From the NCBI GenBank assembly GCA_014529385.2, contig CM043962.1, positions 43,899,598 to 43,963,597 on the forward strand: 64,000 bases of DNA. The letters are read 5' to 3'. The translations under genes and the position numbers were made by a program. This DNA comes from Adiantum capillus-veneris (lineage: Eukaryota; Streptophyta; Polypodiopsida; Polypodiales; Pteridaceae). Every line of letters starts with the position of its first letter. Within the stretch, counting starts at the first letter, position 1. A model generated the notes under the pieces. That model saw only the letters and a program-made list of their open reading frames with translations, ran no database searches and was not told the DNA's origin. Shown here one piece after another: positions 48,601 to 60,890 of the stretch.

Positions 48601-49900
48601 TAGACTCTGTGTACCCAGAGACCCAGCTCTAAAGAAGACTATTCTGTATGAAGCACATGATAGCCCTACATCCGGACATCCAGGCTATGCTAAGACTCTT
48701 CATGCTGTCAGGAGGAGTTATTTTTGGTCTGGGATGAAAGGAGACATACTTCGCTATGTGAGGCAATGTCTTTCTTGTCGGTGGATAAAGGCAGAAAGAA
48801 TCAAGCTACCAGGGAAACTTCAACCTCTTGACATACCCCAGATGAAATGGGAATGCATCAGTATGGATTTTGTTATAGGATTACCTTCTACAGGAGGTTA
48901 TGACTCTATTTTCGTGGTTGTTGATATGCTCACAAAAGTGGCTCATCTAATACCCGTAAAGACAACCTTTATTGCTTCAGATGTTAGTCGGGTATTCATC
49001 AAGGAGATTTTTAGGTTACATGGTCTACCCAAGCGTATCGTCAGCGATAGAGATGCCAAGTTTACATCAAAATTTTGGACTTCTCTTTTCCAATCTATTG
49101 GGTCACAATTAGCCTTTAGTACAACGTATCATCCACAGACAGATGGGCAAACTGAGAGAGTTAATCAAGTCATCGAGGACATTCTCAGAGCCTATTGTTC
49201 GCAAGAGCCAAAGAAGTGGTTACAATATCTACCTTTGGTGGAGTATGCTTACAACTCTTCCGAACACAGAAGCATTGGAATGTCACCTTTCAAAGCTCTT
49301 TATGGACAAGACTATTTAGCACCACTGAACTTCTCAGGTCCAACCATCAGGGTAGAAGCCTCTAGAAAGATGTTAGAGGATATGGAAGCACAGACTAGGG
49401 CTATTCGCCAGGACATTCAGGCCGCTCAGGATAGACAGAAGCACTATGCAGATAAGAACCGTTCGGAAAGAACTTTCAAAGAAGGAGATAAGGTTTTTCT
49501 ACGAATCCGACCAAAGAAAAGCAACTTATCTCTAGGCAGATATAAGAAGCTAAGCCCAAGGTATTGTGGACCATTCGAGATCGTTAAGGTTGTGAGTGAC
49601 CAAGCCTACAAGCTAAAGTTACGTGCAAACTTGAAGGTTCATGATGTATTCCACGTCAGCTTACTCAAACCCTATATTCCTAACCCTGATCAATTCTTGG
49701 ACTCAGATCAGATAGTCATGCCAGCACAAGGAGTTCTCGAGCTCTAACCTGACTACGTACTGGAAACAAGGGAAAGGAAGTTACGCAACAGAACTATCAC
49801 GGAGCATCTGGTAAAGTGGAAGGATTACCCTGAAGAAGATGCAACTTGGGAGGACGAACCAACGCTTATAAAGGATTACCCAAGCACATTCTTGAGATGA
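45641..49900 (+). pseudogene. Chromovirus gag-pro-pol-chromodomain, single frame with five stops
   Basis: From APPVALYSAAQEKKLL after an acceptor-like CCATGTAG to TGA at 49898. Gag: AEVWMEAMDDYFEAAG, zinc knuckle CYGCGEHGHYRSNC (about 46330-46372), then an Arg-Gly-rich stretch. Protease: LIDCGSTLSFLS and DGILGMDWLK. Reverse transcriptase: [38 protein letters not shown], catalytic [12 protein letters not shown] (near 47665). RNase [28 protein letters not shown]. Integrase: His-His and CLSC zinc module, [38 protein letters not shown], and FHVSLLKPY. Chromodomain 49748-49897: PDYVLETRERKLRNRTITEH, LVKWKDYPEEDATWEDEP. In-frame stops lie at 45899, 46067, 46433, 46883 and 49745. No frameshift, and the 936-codon pol stretch between stops is fully open. 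Confidence 0.92.
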
Positions 49901-49920
49901 GGACATCTCAATTTTTCACG

Positions 49921-49930
49921 TTGGGGAGGT
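49921..49930 (+). other. Polypurine tract of the chromovirus
   Basis: TTGGGGAGGT directly before the 3' LTR. Confidence 0.75.
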
Positions 49931-51493
49931 TGTAAGGTCTCTGACCCCGATCAAAAAGAGCACCCTTGTACCATGAACTGAATATAATGGAATAAGTTAC
50001 TATTTTTAGCAGTTTTCCAGATTCTGTCAGTGCCATGATGTTTAGAATGTTTTAAAGCTCCGAAATGTGAATTAAAATAATTTTTGTGAAAGGAAATTCC
50101 AAAAATAGTAAGTTTTTGGTCACCCGACCCGTCCAGTTTTGATCGTCTCGAAAAACTGCACCCGTATCCCGAATTTCCAAAAAACTGCATTTCGGACCCC
50201 GGGGGTTGCTAAATATGGCAGGTACTCGGGCCAGTATGCCTTAGTTAGAGCTTGCTATAGCAATTTTCGGCATCAAAATCCGACTCGTATGACCCGTTTT
50301 AGCCTAGAACCAATTTTCCTAAAAATTATCCGGGGAGGTACCGGGGGCCCGGGACTGTGTGGGAACAGGTTCCAGCCCACTCCAGATCAGCTTTAGCAGC
50401 TAGGGGGCGCCCTCTTGCTTTGTGGGAGTCCTGGGAGAGTTTCCAAGCCAGTAACTAAGTCTTAGAGTCAATTAAACTAGCCAACCCGACACTTGGTGAG
50501 TAGGCAACAAGACTTGCCAATGCAGTGAACTGAGTGCTCCTCCAGATGCTAATAGCAGGGCTGGTCGATTTTCAGCCTGTAGGAGCCTATTTAAAGGCCT
50601 GCACACACACACACACACACACATATGCTCACACACACACACACAATGCACACACACACACACCTACACACACTCTGGGAAGGTGCTGCCGGAACACACA
50701 CCTTTGAAGGAGAAGCAAGGAGGGAGGTGCTGTCGAATTCTCGCCTCAAGAAGCTCGATTAGATCAGAGAATCGAGAGGATTATCAGTCCTTAATCACGA
50801 TAACCACAGTCTAATTAATGCTTCTGCAAATCCTTTTCATTACCATCTAAATTTCTCGTCTATTATGCTTATTCCTAGGCGTAATTCTCTATAATCACTC
50901 TCTAAATTCTCCTTAACCATATTCTATTATGTAATCATCATCCCATAGCTGAATTATCAGCCATTCATCACTCTTAATTAATGATTAGTGCACGATTATT
51001 AGAATTTCTCTCTCTAGGTAGCATAGAAATTAATCGATAAGCTGGTAATCGTGTAGATTGATGAGAATCACTCTTTCTATCACGCATTAATATTGTAGCT
51101 GATTTAGATCCATCTCTGTTATGCATTAAAATATAATTAAGGTAAGATTAATCTGTCATTAAGTCTCTAAGAGGTGGTTTTTCTCACACCTATGCATGCG
51201 GTGATTCTGCACCCTCTAATTGCTAGGAAAGAGATTAATCGTGCTTAATTCATCTCTCATTTAATTCCATTAGTGAAATCCTATTATTCTTAATCATGTA
51301 AGCCGAGTAATTATCTTTAGAGCGAGTTCCCATAGGATTATGTGTCATCCATAATGATTGCTATATGGAAAAATCTAAACCTCTCATGTAGCAGGCATTG
51401 TTTGATGTTGCTAATCTATCATTTGGCTTGTTATGACGCTTACGGACATTAACTCGTTTCCCCAAGTTAATTACTTAAAGTAGTGAGTTTAAA

Positions 51494-51634
51494 ATGACCC
51501 CGGTTAAGAGGACTCGCTTTGGCAGATCCCACGACCACGAGGCAGGAACGAGCAAGGTGAACGGAAAGGGAAACGCTCCCATGGAGGAACAAATACCGGC
51601 CATCTCACGGGCCATCGACGAAGAAATGGAAGAG
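51494..51634 (+). CDS. LTR-encoded N-terminal gag exon, 3' LTR copy (open)
   Basis: 47 codons from ATG: MTPVKRTRFGRSHDHEAGTS, then KVNGKGNAPMEEQ and a Glu-rich end (DEEMEE) at a donor-like GAG/GTAGAT, phase 0. The N-terminus is basic, like gag starts of plant chromoviruses. In the 3' LTR it cannot be spliced to gag, but in the parent the same exon in the 5' LTR could join 44925 or 45641 in phase. Conserved in a diverged LTR at 60891-61010. Coding status is inferred from that conservation and from phase. Confidence 0.55.
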
Positions 51635-51930
51635 GTAGATCATAATTTCATTCAAGTTGTTTAATTTAACATTGCACACGTTTAGTTAGGAATGAAAATA
51701 TCCCCAAACATGTTGGAAAAATCCGACGAAAACCTCGGCATTGAATTCATTGTACATTAAGTTCTAAAGTAGGAAGGAAATGATTGATGGGTATGCTGGT
51801 TGCAATTAGGAAAGAATGTCTGCTAGGGAAAATTTAGCTCGACATGTTCATTTTATTTCCAATGTTGAATCAGTCCTGACCCCCCTACTAATCAAAGGGG
51901 TCAGAGTTCCTCGTTAAGGACTCTTGAATC

Positions 51931-52050
51931 CACGACTTGCTTTCTATGCGGTGGATACCCACGACTTGCTTTCTATGCGGTGGGAACCCACGTCTTGCTT
52001 TCTATGCGGTGGGAGTGTCCATGACGTGCTTTCTATTCGGTGGACATACC
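51931..52050. repeat. 30-bp tandem repeat in the 3' LTR, 4 units
   Basis: Each unit carries GCTTTCTAT(G/T)CGGTGG; one more unit than in the 5' LTR. Confidence 0.92.
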
Positions 52051-52717
52051 TAGTTGTATGGGCAACTAGGCGACAACGGGAGGAGTGAACTCTCGCTGGA
52101 GGGGGGATGTTGTACCTCCAGAACATTGAAACTTTTATGAATAAGTTTGAGTAGAATTTTTACTAGAATTCTGTCTTGGTGTTGTTTGCAATAATGGTTG
52201 AAGGGCTGTATTAACGAACAATGTGATTCGGAATTAAACAAGGAATCTTTATGTTGAACAACCTTTGTGGTAGTAATTAGGTCACACAAGGAAGTGTGAG
52301 TGTGGGGGTGGAAAGTGGGGGCTTGGCTCAGGTTGCCAATGCCTACGAGATGGGTGGTCCCGATTGGTCGGGAACTCTCTGTCCCCATTGTGCTTACTTC
52401 GATATTAGTAATACTCATTGCCCCTAGCCTCGGTGAAATCTCGAGAGTACGTGCCTCTGAAACATGGGGAAAAAGGCACTCGAGGTTTCTCTCCTCTTGG
52501 AAGGTGGGTCTTAGGATCGTTACATAGGTTAAATCATGCTTCCCCTATGAGGTGGAGCTAGATCTCCTTGCTAGTAGGCTCGAACTCAATTCACTTTGTG
52601 ATGAGAGATTGTCCGCTAGATGAACCCATACCACTTTGTTTGCTTCCGCTATAGATCTAGTGGCCACCAGGTGTACCATCAGATCCGCTATTGAGACGAC
52701 GGGGTAGGGACCTCACA

Positions 52718-53498
52718 GTTTTTGTGCATAGAAACACATCTAATCCAGACATAAAACAAGCTTCTCTAGAAAGATGGCGCTCCTATGATGTGGCATGAGC
52801 ATTGCAATACCCATGGACTATTTATCCAAATTTGTAGTTCTAGGAGCTCATGTGGACGTAAATGTATAAGTCGCACTGACCATACACAATGGCATGGTAG
52901 TTGTAGGGAGTAGGTACATGGGATGCACGTGGGGTAGTAGTTTAGCCAAGTGTAGGCTATAGTTGCATGATCTGTGAGAGTATAGTATGCCACACAAAAG
53001 CTCTACATTAAAGTTGATCTCCATAAATTTTGGTGGCTACTTGGATGAGTATGTTGTAGTCAACGATGGGTGATAGGGAAGTTATGCGTAGGTTTCTTTC
53101 AATAGCAAAGCAAATCATGACATGACCCAATGGTAGTAGTTGCGAGTGAGTGGGTTGGAGGCACGCAAGAAGTTGAGGTATTAGATGTCAACTATAGACT
53201 CTCTTGCCAATAGAATGTGGACTAGAGTTTATGGCACGAGGCACAATGGAATTCTACACAATGTGGACGATGGAGAGGGGGAATGGGAACACACCTAGAA
53301 ACACGCACACAAATGCCTCTCTATAGCCCCATGGCACTCATAACACCACTGTCCACTAGAAATCACCATCAAAACTGCACAATTCTGCAAGAAAACCACC
53401 GCTTTCGCACATACCAACGCACACACGCTTCTCGCCACAATCCAAACTACCACGCACTTGTAAACACCTCAATTTCTTGTTTTTCCTACACACAGACA

Positions 53499-53548
<50 letters not shown>

Positions 53549-56400
53549 TGCATCCATATCTTGCCCATTCGAGCTCCGATAGATGATGCAGAAAGACCTT
53601 CTCCACAACTTGAGTACTTCGCATCTATGCGCTCACTTAATCTCTGACTCTTTATTTGCAATTGTCCAATCCGGTACAGATCTACAAACCTCTTTGAACT
53701 TCAAACCACCATAACTTTCCCTCTAGAGCTCCATTTGAGGATCCATCTGGACCAACTTGTAGACCACACTGAGGGCCACATTTGGCACTCCCATTTTTTC
53801 ACTTTGCACCCTTCAACCATCCACCTCTGATAGGCACCTTGGCATAACATTTCAGCCCTGAAAACCACATAAAGCATACATTTCCGCTGCTTCTAGCATG
53901 CTCTTGATCTTCCCCGCTGCCCAATCACTTTGACATGCCCTTGAGAGCCCACACAATCTTGCATTGTACTCTTTATAGCACCGACCAAGTTTGGCTGCAC
54001 CAACGTGCTAGATAGCCATTCAAGAGATGTTGGGATTAATGCCGCTCAGTTAGGAAAGAATGTTGAAAATGCAGCTTGCATCAACCTGTTTAAGTCCCAA
54101 GGCATGGAGTCAGTATGACCTTGAACGACTTGGCTCTATCTTTGCTACTTCTCATATCAAGTATAGAGGGCGAGAGTTTCAACATGAGGAGCTAAAGAAA
54201 TAAAATCGGCGTTGGTGCTAATGTTGGCCCTCAATGTAGATGTAGTTGGCTAGAGTATAGTCTTTTTGTCCCCATTATCCAAGCTCAGAAGGAAGGGAAG
54301 GGGGGGGGGTGGTTTGGGTGGTTTCACTATTTAGAGTTGTGAATGGGTGTTTCACATGTGCTCAACAAGGGGGTATATTTTAGCTCTTATACGGATTCAC
54401 ATCGATAGGAGGGGCTTTTTAATTCAATTTTCAAAAAATGCTATAAGTTTAAGAAAGAAGAAGGGGTTGGTTCTTTCAAATCTGTATCTATTAACCTTTG
54501 ATTGCACGTGATACTCATTTATGGTGCACTTCCCAAATCTATCTACATTGCACGAAAGATAGAATTTATGAGGGAGAAAAATCTGAATGATTGATTCATA
54601 TAAGGAAAAGGTTTGTTAACACAATAATTTCACGCATAAAATAGAAGACTCAGATCATGTTTAGAAAGAAGACTCATTGATTTTAAATTGCTATTATAGA
54701 GAGTGCAAAATCTATTGCAAATAACCCACGGACTTTTTGCATTGGAGAGTGATGTGGAGAGAAGGGGAGGTTACCACTCGATGATTAATGTGGGTACAAA
54801 GGTTTTTGTTATTCAACAAGGAGACAATGAGGTTAAAAGACAAATCACAGTAATTTGTCTCTTCTATATCAAAAAATCATCGTACCAATGGAAGAGAGAG
54901 AGAGAGAGAGGAAAGAATTTTTTTTGCTTCACCTTTTTCTTGCCTTGAAACAAAGGGATCATGCGAGATTCCTGTTATAAAACAAGTGAAAGGTAAAACA
55001 ATACGAAAGTGATAAATTCATTAGTTTGAGTTTAACTAGAAATTTTAGTGTTCGAGAAGGGATCGCCTCAATTTAGCCTTGAGCCGGTTGAAAATCGAGA
55101 CCAACCGGTTGCAAACCATGGTAAAGGAAAGAAAACCCGACAAAATATGTGAGAAAATAGTACAAAAATCCTATAAATTTTAATTTTTTTGCTAGTATTT
55201 CTAAACTCGGCCAATGGGTCACGGTTAATAAATGAAACTTTACCAAACATTGACTAGAATTAAGCTATAGAATGCAAGAAAAGTCAAGCCATGTGAGATT
55301 GTGAAATAACAAGTGATAAAATCATTGAGCCTACCAGACATAGTAGAAATTTCTTTTTGACATGCAATTTTTCAAGCCCCCTTTCATATGCTTTGTGTAA
55401 TTCGATCAACTTATATAATTTGCCATATATAACGTTAACTCAAGGATATAAACACAAAAAAAGACATGCAATTTCAAGATTCTAGCATGTCATGTTTTTT
55501 TAAAGCACTTGTTTTGATAGGTAAAATAGCCCTTGACAAAAAATTAGGTGTCAATTTTAGGCCTTGATCTGAGTCTAGATCCCACTTTAAAAGCTCTACA
55601 TCATTAAACTTTTAATTAAGAAAAACATAAGCACAAAGAATTGAATTAAAATAGCACCCCTAAACTTTAGAGCCCTATGCTCTAGATCTCACTTTAAAAA
55701 TTCTACATCCTTAAGCTGTAAAGTTATAAGCCCTAAAACTCTAGCACCTCGGGGTGACCCTCCCCCTACATGTGGATCTTTGTTACCTTTTCCCTTTCTT
55801 TAATTCAAAGTTTTACTTCTATTTAAAAAAACTATAACTCCTCGTTGGAGACCTTCCTTTAAAAGTTCTACATCTTTAAGTTCTAGATTTAGCTTTAAAA
55901 TCTTTAAAAATAAAAATTAAAAATCTCTAGAGATTAAAGATGTAAAGGATAGATCCCTTTCTAAAATTTGAATTAACCAAAATGACAACTTTAGTTTATT
56001 ACCTTAAGTTTCAAAGGGTGAAAGAACTTCTTCAAATTAAAAGATGGATGAAAGAACTTATCAAAATGAAAAGATGACTCTTGGGATTTGTGGAGCTACC
56101 CATTATGCTAAGTTTTTATCGTTTAACCTCTAAAGGCTTCAACCTTTCATGCTTTCAAAGACAACCCAAAATCCTTTCTTTGGTAAATGAGCATTCATTT
56201 CATATTTCAAAACTCAAGACATGTCCATCGTTAGATTTACACACTCTTCATTTAAATGAGCGCTCAATATCTTATTTCAACGAATCATCATTTTTGGCCT
56301 ATCAAAAAATGCTTGAAAATACAACTCAACTTCTTTGGCCTAACCAAAGGGCAAAGGCTATAGCGATGCATTATCTTTTTGCTGAGTAAAATATTTTTTA
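52718..56400. other. Intergenic DNA with microsatellites
   Basis: No gene recognised. TC repeat at 53501-53545, a G-run near 54300-54309, GA repeat at 54891-54911. The stretch 55550-55930 is rich in short phrases such as CTTTAAAA(G/A)(C/T)TCTACAT, suggesting a decayed tandem repeat. Confidence 0.45.
53501..53545. repeat. TC microsatellite
   Basis: About 22 uninterrupted TC units. Confidence 0.97.
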
Positions 56401-57428
56401 GGTTTTTATCAAGAACCACTATGTGGCATGATTAAAGTAGTTGGAAATGTGGACACTCTCCGAACAAGATGGGTATCCTATGAGGTTGGTAGAAGTAGGG
56501 ATAAGGATTGGCCATGTGTAGACTATCTATTGGCTTATCGTTTATGGAGGGAGTGATAATACTTCTAGGGTTGCGGAGTCTCATCATTAGTCTTCTTTAC
56601 TGCTTTGAAGTTTGCAAGTTGTTGGCTCCCAAACTTCTGTCGGGTAAGCGGGTAGTGATGGATTCTCTATGCGTAGGTCGCCCACGGTGGGGCTGCACCG
56701 CGTGGAGGTTCCCATCGCTATAGCCTGGGTTGCAGACGACTCGCGCCTTATGCTTCCTTTGCTCGGTTGTCTCTTGTAGCTGTTGCACTGTATAGTCCAC
56801 CCATCAACATAAGCAGTCCTCAGGGCTAGCACTCAGCTGCACATGCCTGTAACCTTTTGCATTTCGCAAGCATTAACTGTTTTGCTGAACTGTTTACTAC
56901 TTCACGTTGCTCAATTTTGACTTGGTATGTTTGTGACAAATTTTTTCCGCCCCTGCGTAGCGCAGCCCTGAACTGGGGAGCTTACTGGCAGATGTGGTTT
57001 TCCTACGGATGAATCTCTTTTAGGGTATGATTTATTTACTTACCTGAGTTTTGTTTCGAGTGTGCATTTGAACCTGTTTTGCTGCCCTAATGATGAAATT
57101 GTAGGTGGTGCACCGAGTCGGCATGTTCTGCATCCTCCTACACCCCTACTCTATCATCAATTTATATTGATATCTTCATTTGCATCGGCGTCGCAGCGAG
57201 GGTAAAGCCTGTTGTTATCGCATCGACGTCGCGGTGAGGGTAAAGCCTGTCGTCATCTGCTCCGACTTTGCAGTGAGGCTATTGAGGCATTATCTTAGGG
57301 TTTCACATCCTGTAGGTTTGTTGTTTTTGTCATGTTGCCATGTTCTTTTTTGTCGTCCGAAATGTCATCTGCAGTTTATTTGACAAGCAACAGGCTAATT
57401 AGCACTCTAATGTCAATGATGTTTGCAG
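56401..57428. other. Locally GC-richer segment, possible transcribed region
   Basis: 56640-56790 and 57100-57280 are richer in G+C and CpG than the surroundings. Frames are short on both strands (56508-56723 plus, 56587-56832 minus) and show no domain. Could hold 5' exons or UTR of the candidate exon at 57429; not provable by eye. Confidence 0.3.
57182..57278. repeat. 38-bp tandem repeat, ~2.5 units
   Basis: Units at 57182, 57220 and a partial one at 57258 share GCATCG(G/A)CGTCGC and GAGGGTAAAGCCTGT. Confidence 0.88.
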
Positions 57429-57659
57429 GCTGGTTCGGAGATTGCAGATAGGCATTCGCTTTGGGTATATGCCGGGCTCAGGTGGGATCCGGTGGTGGTT
57501 TCTCGGGATGAGTCAAGAGTACCTACGGCAGTCGTCTTTGCAAAATCAGTTGTGCTCCTATGCTTTATCCAAATTGTAGTTTTCATGCTAGTGTATCACA
57601 TAGCTGAGAATGAGCAGCAAAATGCCTGCCTTGTTGCATATTCTGTTGATGTGGGATAG
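57429..57659 (+). CDS. Possible last exon of an unknown gene, one membrane segment
   Basis: After an acceptor-like TGTTTGCAG the frame runs 76 codons: AGSEIADRHSLWVYAGLRWD, then a hydrophobic stretch AVVFAKSVVLLCFIQIVVFM, then HIAENEQQNACLV and a TAG. An AATAAA-like AAATAAATC lies about 80 bases downstream (57741). The hydrophobic run would span a membrane once. Family not recognised; upstream exons not identified, so a chance frame remains possible. Confidence 0.3.
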   Translation, partial: AGSEIADRHSLWVYAGLRWDPVVVSRDESRVPTAVVFAKSVVLLCFIQIVVFMLVYHIAENEQQNACLVAYSVDVG

Positions 57660-58866
57660 TATCCGGGTTAGATTTAAGCCTCGTTGTTAAGTTTTAACTT
57701 ATGTGCATAGGATTTTTGTTTTGCTGCCAGAGCAATTAAACAAATAAATCTTTGTGGTATGCTTGTTCTCTTTGTTGGTACGAGGGGGGATTTGTGATGA
57801 TGTCTCGTTTATTGCCTGGATATCTTTAGATGTTTCAGATGAAAAGAGAGAGGACTGAGCAAGCTTTAGATATGGATGTGATTTGGAATACAGGATAAGC
57901 TATGATGATGAACACATGCCTATTATGGATTCATGTCCATTATTTGGTTATTTTCTATGAACTTATGCGTTTAAAAAAGATTCAAATTTTTCTTGGAAGT
58001 CAAAAATAAATTCTTTTGCCCAAGATCTAAAGATCTTTGTTGTATTAATGCAATGGCGAATGTATAACTTTGGGACTTTGCAGCAAGTTTTAAAGATGAT
58101 AATGCATTATGCGATGTTTAATATTTTTCTTTGTCTAGCTTTGTGTCACGTGTGTAATTTTGATGGAGTAGTATTAAAAAATAATTCCGGCTTTTGAATG
58201 TTTTCATTTGGAGATTATCTGGGTTTCTTCTTAGAATATTAAGGTGATGTTTAAAGCCGAAGGTAGATAAAATTCCAAAATTTTGAAAATGCAAGTTGTT
58301 TTAATTTCACTTTTTTTTGTCAATCCTTGATATAAACTAGAGTGGATGATAAAAAAGAGTCCTTTATTAGAAATTGGTTGTCCCATAAAAAAATTATTAA
58401 ATGATAATTTCATGCTGATTCATTTATAATAGCATAATACTCTTACTTATTAGTTTTACAATCCATGTTGAATTTTAAACAACTTTCCCATATTTTCAAG
58501 AATTACCATAATTAAAATTTGAGATTTTCATGATTCCAAAATTTTAAAGTTGTAGAGAAGTATAAAAAATATCATAAAAAATGTGTAATCATGAAAAAGA
58601 AACGTGAAGTTATTTTTTCCTTTTCTCTCCTTGATGATAGCATACTACTAACTCTTATTATCAATACTCTTTACTAAGGATGTCCATGTTGAACATGAAA
58701 TATTTACTCTCCTCATCATATAAACATACAACCTTTATCTATCTTCTCTCCCCCCTTCCCCTATATAACAAATACTCTTATGTGCAATGATTGTGCTATT
58801 CTACAAGCTCTAAGTTTCTCTGCTGATGGCTTTTTGTGTTAAGTAAGGTTGCCTTCACCTACTTCA
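57660..58866. other. AT-rich DNA without recognised genes
   Basis: Contains the possible 3' UTR of the preceding exon, then no feature. Confidence 0.4.
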
Positions 58867-59816
58867 ATGGATATCCCTATGGATGGTTAGTACATGCATT
58901 TGTTTTGTTGTTTTATGAGTTGTGATTAGCTTGAGCATTTAACTTAGAGCATTGACATGAACAATTTTATGTAGATGTAAGCTTCGATGATTTTTCATTG
59001 GCTGATCCAGTGGACTTAGAATCACCTTCATTGATTAACAAAAAACCTGAGAGTAAGAACAATAGAGCTGTTGTCAATTCACCTTTAGCTTGAAACAAAA
59101 ATCAGTCATCCGAATGCTCTCCGCTTGGCAAGAAACTCAGTCCTAGAGGAAAACTGAACAAGGCTTCATCTTTAGCTATTAAAAAGGCTTTGATTTTTGT
59201 TAGAGGTAAAATTTACAGCTTGTTTATCTTTATTAGTCTTCAGTCCTTGACTTATCTAATGCTTTGTTTTAGATAAAGCTTCTAGATGCTTGGGAGATTC
59301 CTCATTCTCATCTTCTTTGATTAAGAACATAGAAGAAGGGAAAGAGAGCTTAATGCTAAATCTTTCAACTCACAGTTGACCATAACCCCTGCTTTGAGAA
59401 ATTTGGCAATTTTTGAATTGCCTGAAACTGCAAATTTTAGGTTTTCTCTAGAAGGGAAAGTTCTATGTAAGTATGGAACTTACAAAATTCCCAAGTCTAA
59501 CTATGGTAGATATCTACGCGCTGATCTTCTTGACAAGGAATCTCGCCATATAGTAACCTTTGTTGTGACTGAGATATATCTTTTAGAGTTTATTGAGGCT
59601 TTTGCTATTACGAGACTGGGAACCCTCCTGTTGTAGTGGTTAGATGCAATTGGGATAGCTAGTGTAATGGTTAATTATGTACTGGCTATTTATTTTTCTA
59701 ATTGAGTTGATGATGATAATTTTGTAGAGTGGAAGCGAGGAGTTGATGAAGAGGCACCGACAATTACTCTTGGCCATTTTATATTCGCAGAATATTTTAG
59801 AATTTCATTTCAATAA
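58867..59816 (+). pseudogene. Spliced gene remnant, unknown protein
   Basis: Exons that join in phase: 58867-58885 (MDIPMD), 58975-59205 (VSFDDFSLADPVDLESPS then a Lys/Ser-rich part), and 59273 to about 59650, with a possible last exon from 59728 (WKRGVDEEAPTITLGHFIFA). Borders are GT-AG. The third exon encodes NLAIFELPETANFRFSLEGK, YGTYKIPKSNYGRYLRADLL, DKESRHIVTFVVTEI, possibly an OB-fold-like beta domain, a weak guess. Lesions: TGA in exon 2 (fits CGA), a frameshift near 59345, another near 59605. Kept introns argue against a processed copy. Confidence 0.45.
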
Positions 59817-60129
59817 GCCACTATGGCTCTGTAAATAATTGTAGTGGAAACTCCCCTTATGGGTCATACAAGAACTAATGAGCTTCACTCATTTAAAAAG
59901 TGAAGTGGTTGTAAAAAGAGGGGCCTCAATTTTTGGCACCTAAACTCACAAATAATATATTAAATACCAACTCCACAAGACAGGTGCCATGGAATTTGGG
60001 ATTAGATTTAGGCCTTTCTCTTGAAGATTCTCTTCTCTACTCTCTTATGCTATGCTCTATTTGCTGTGTACTCTCTATCAAGTCTCCATCCCTTACAATT
60101 CTGAGTCTCTAGTTTCGCTTCTTCTATTA
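59817..60129. other. No feature seen
   Basis: AT-rich stretch between the gene remnant and the diverged LTR. The outer end of that LTR could lie here. Confidence 0.4.
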
Positions 60130-60467
60130 ATGAGGAGCGGAGAGTTTCTTGACTAATCAAGACCATCCATCCTTAACTGGCAACCTGAGCCAGTCTCCAC
60201 TTTCCACCCCCACACTCACACTTTATTTTTCTTGTTTTCCAATTGCTACAACATGATTGATCATACACAAAGTTTTTATGGTTTCCATCACAAGTTCGTT
60301 AAGACATCCCTTCAACCATTATCAAATCGGCACCAAGACAATCTTTCCTAGAAGAAAAACAACATACTACTCTTCTTTATTGAAATATCTAAACCCCAAG
60401 AATTCACTCCTCTTGGCGAGAGTTTATTGCTCTCGGTGTCTTTAGTTGCCCATACAACTAAATTGTC

Positions 60468-60566
60468 TTGCAACCTGGGTACCAACCCGCAGTGCCTAGC
60501 TTGCAACCTGGGCACCAACCTGTAAGTATTATCTTGCATTTCTAGGTACCAACCCGCAAGATGTGT
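60468..60566. repeat. 33-bp tandem repeat, 3 units
   Basis: Units start TTGCA at 60468, 60501 and 60534 and share GG(T/C)ACCAACC. Occupies the place of the 30-bp repeats in the related LTRs. Confidence 0.88.
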
Positions 60567-60890
60567 GCAACCATATGCAGTGCTTTAGTGTTCACTCTGC
60601 TAAGTTCTCCTCCCTAGATATCAAAGGGAATTTTGACTATATCAATAAAGGATTTTTGAAGGGAGAAGATTCGAGAGTTCTTCTACTAGACAAACATTTA
60701 TTTCCTATGATCAAACAGACTACTTTCCAAACAATCTTTCCCTATTAATACAGCTTAAGAAACTTAACAAGTTCAATTGATGCGGTTTTGAATTGGGAAT
60801 GACCCAATGTTTAGGTAGTTTTCCCCTTCCTATTTACTCGTGATGCAAGGAACAAAAAAGAAATTTCCTACTTGTTCTTGAGCAATAACG

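Larger units (their letters stand above)
49931..52717 (+). repeat. 3' LTR of the chromovirus
   Basis: 2,787 bases; same layout as the 5' LTR. It carries an extra segment 49940-50034 that is missing in the 5' copy, a short CA run, the TATA-like box at 50589 and four 30-bp units at about 51930-52050. Confidence 0.92.

Noticed and set aside
57104-57125. GTGCACCGAGTCGGC, similar to the 3' end of a Cas9 tracrRNA
   Set aside because: Twelve or so matching bases only, no repeat array, no cas genes and a plant nuclear context; chance.
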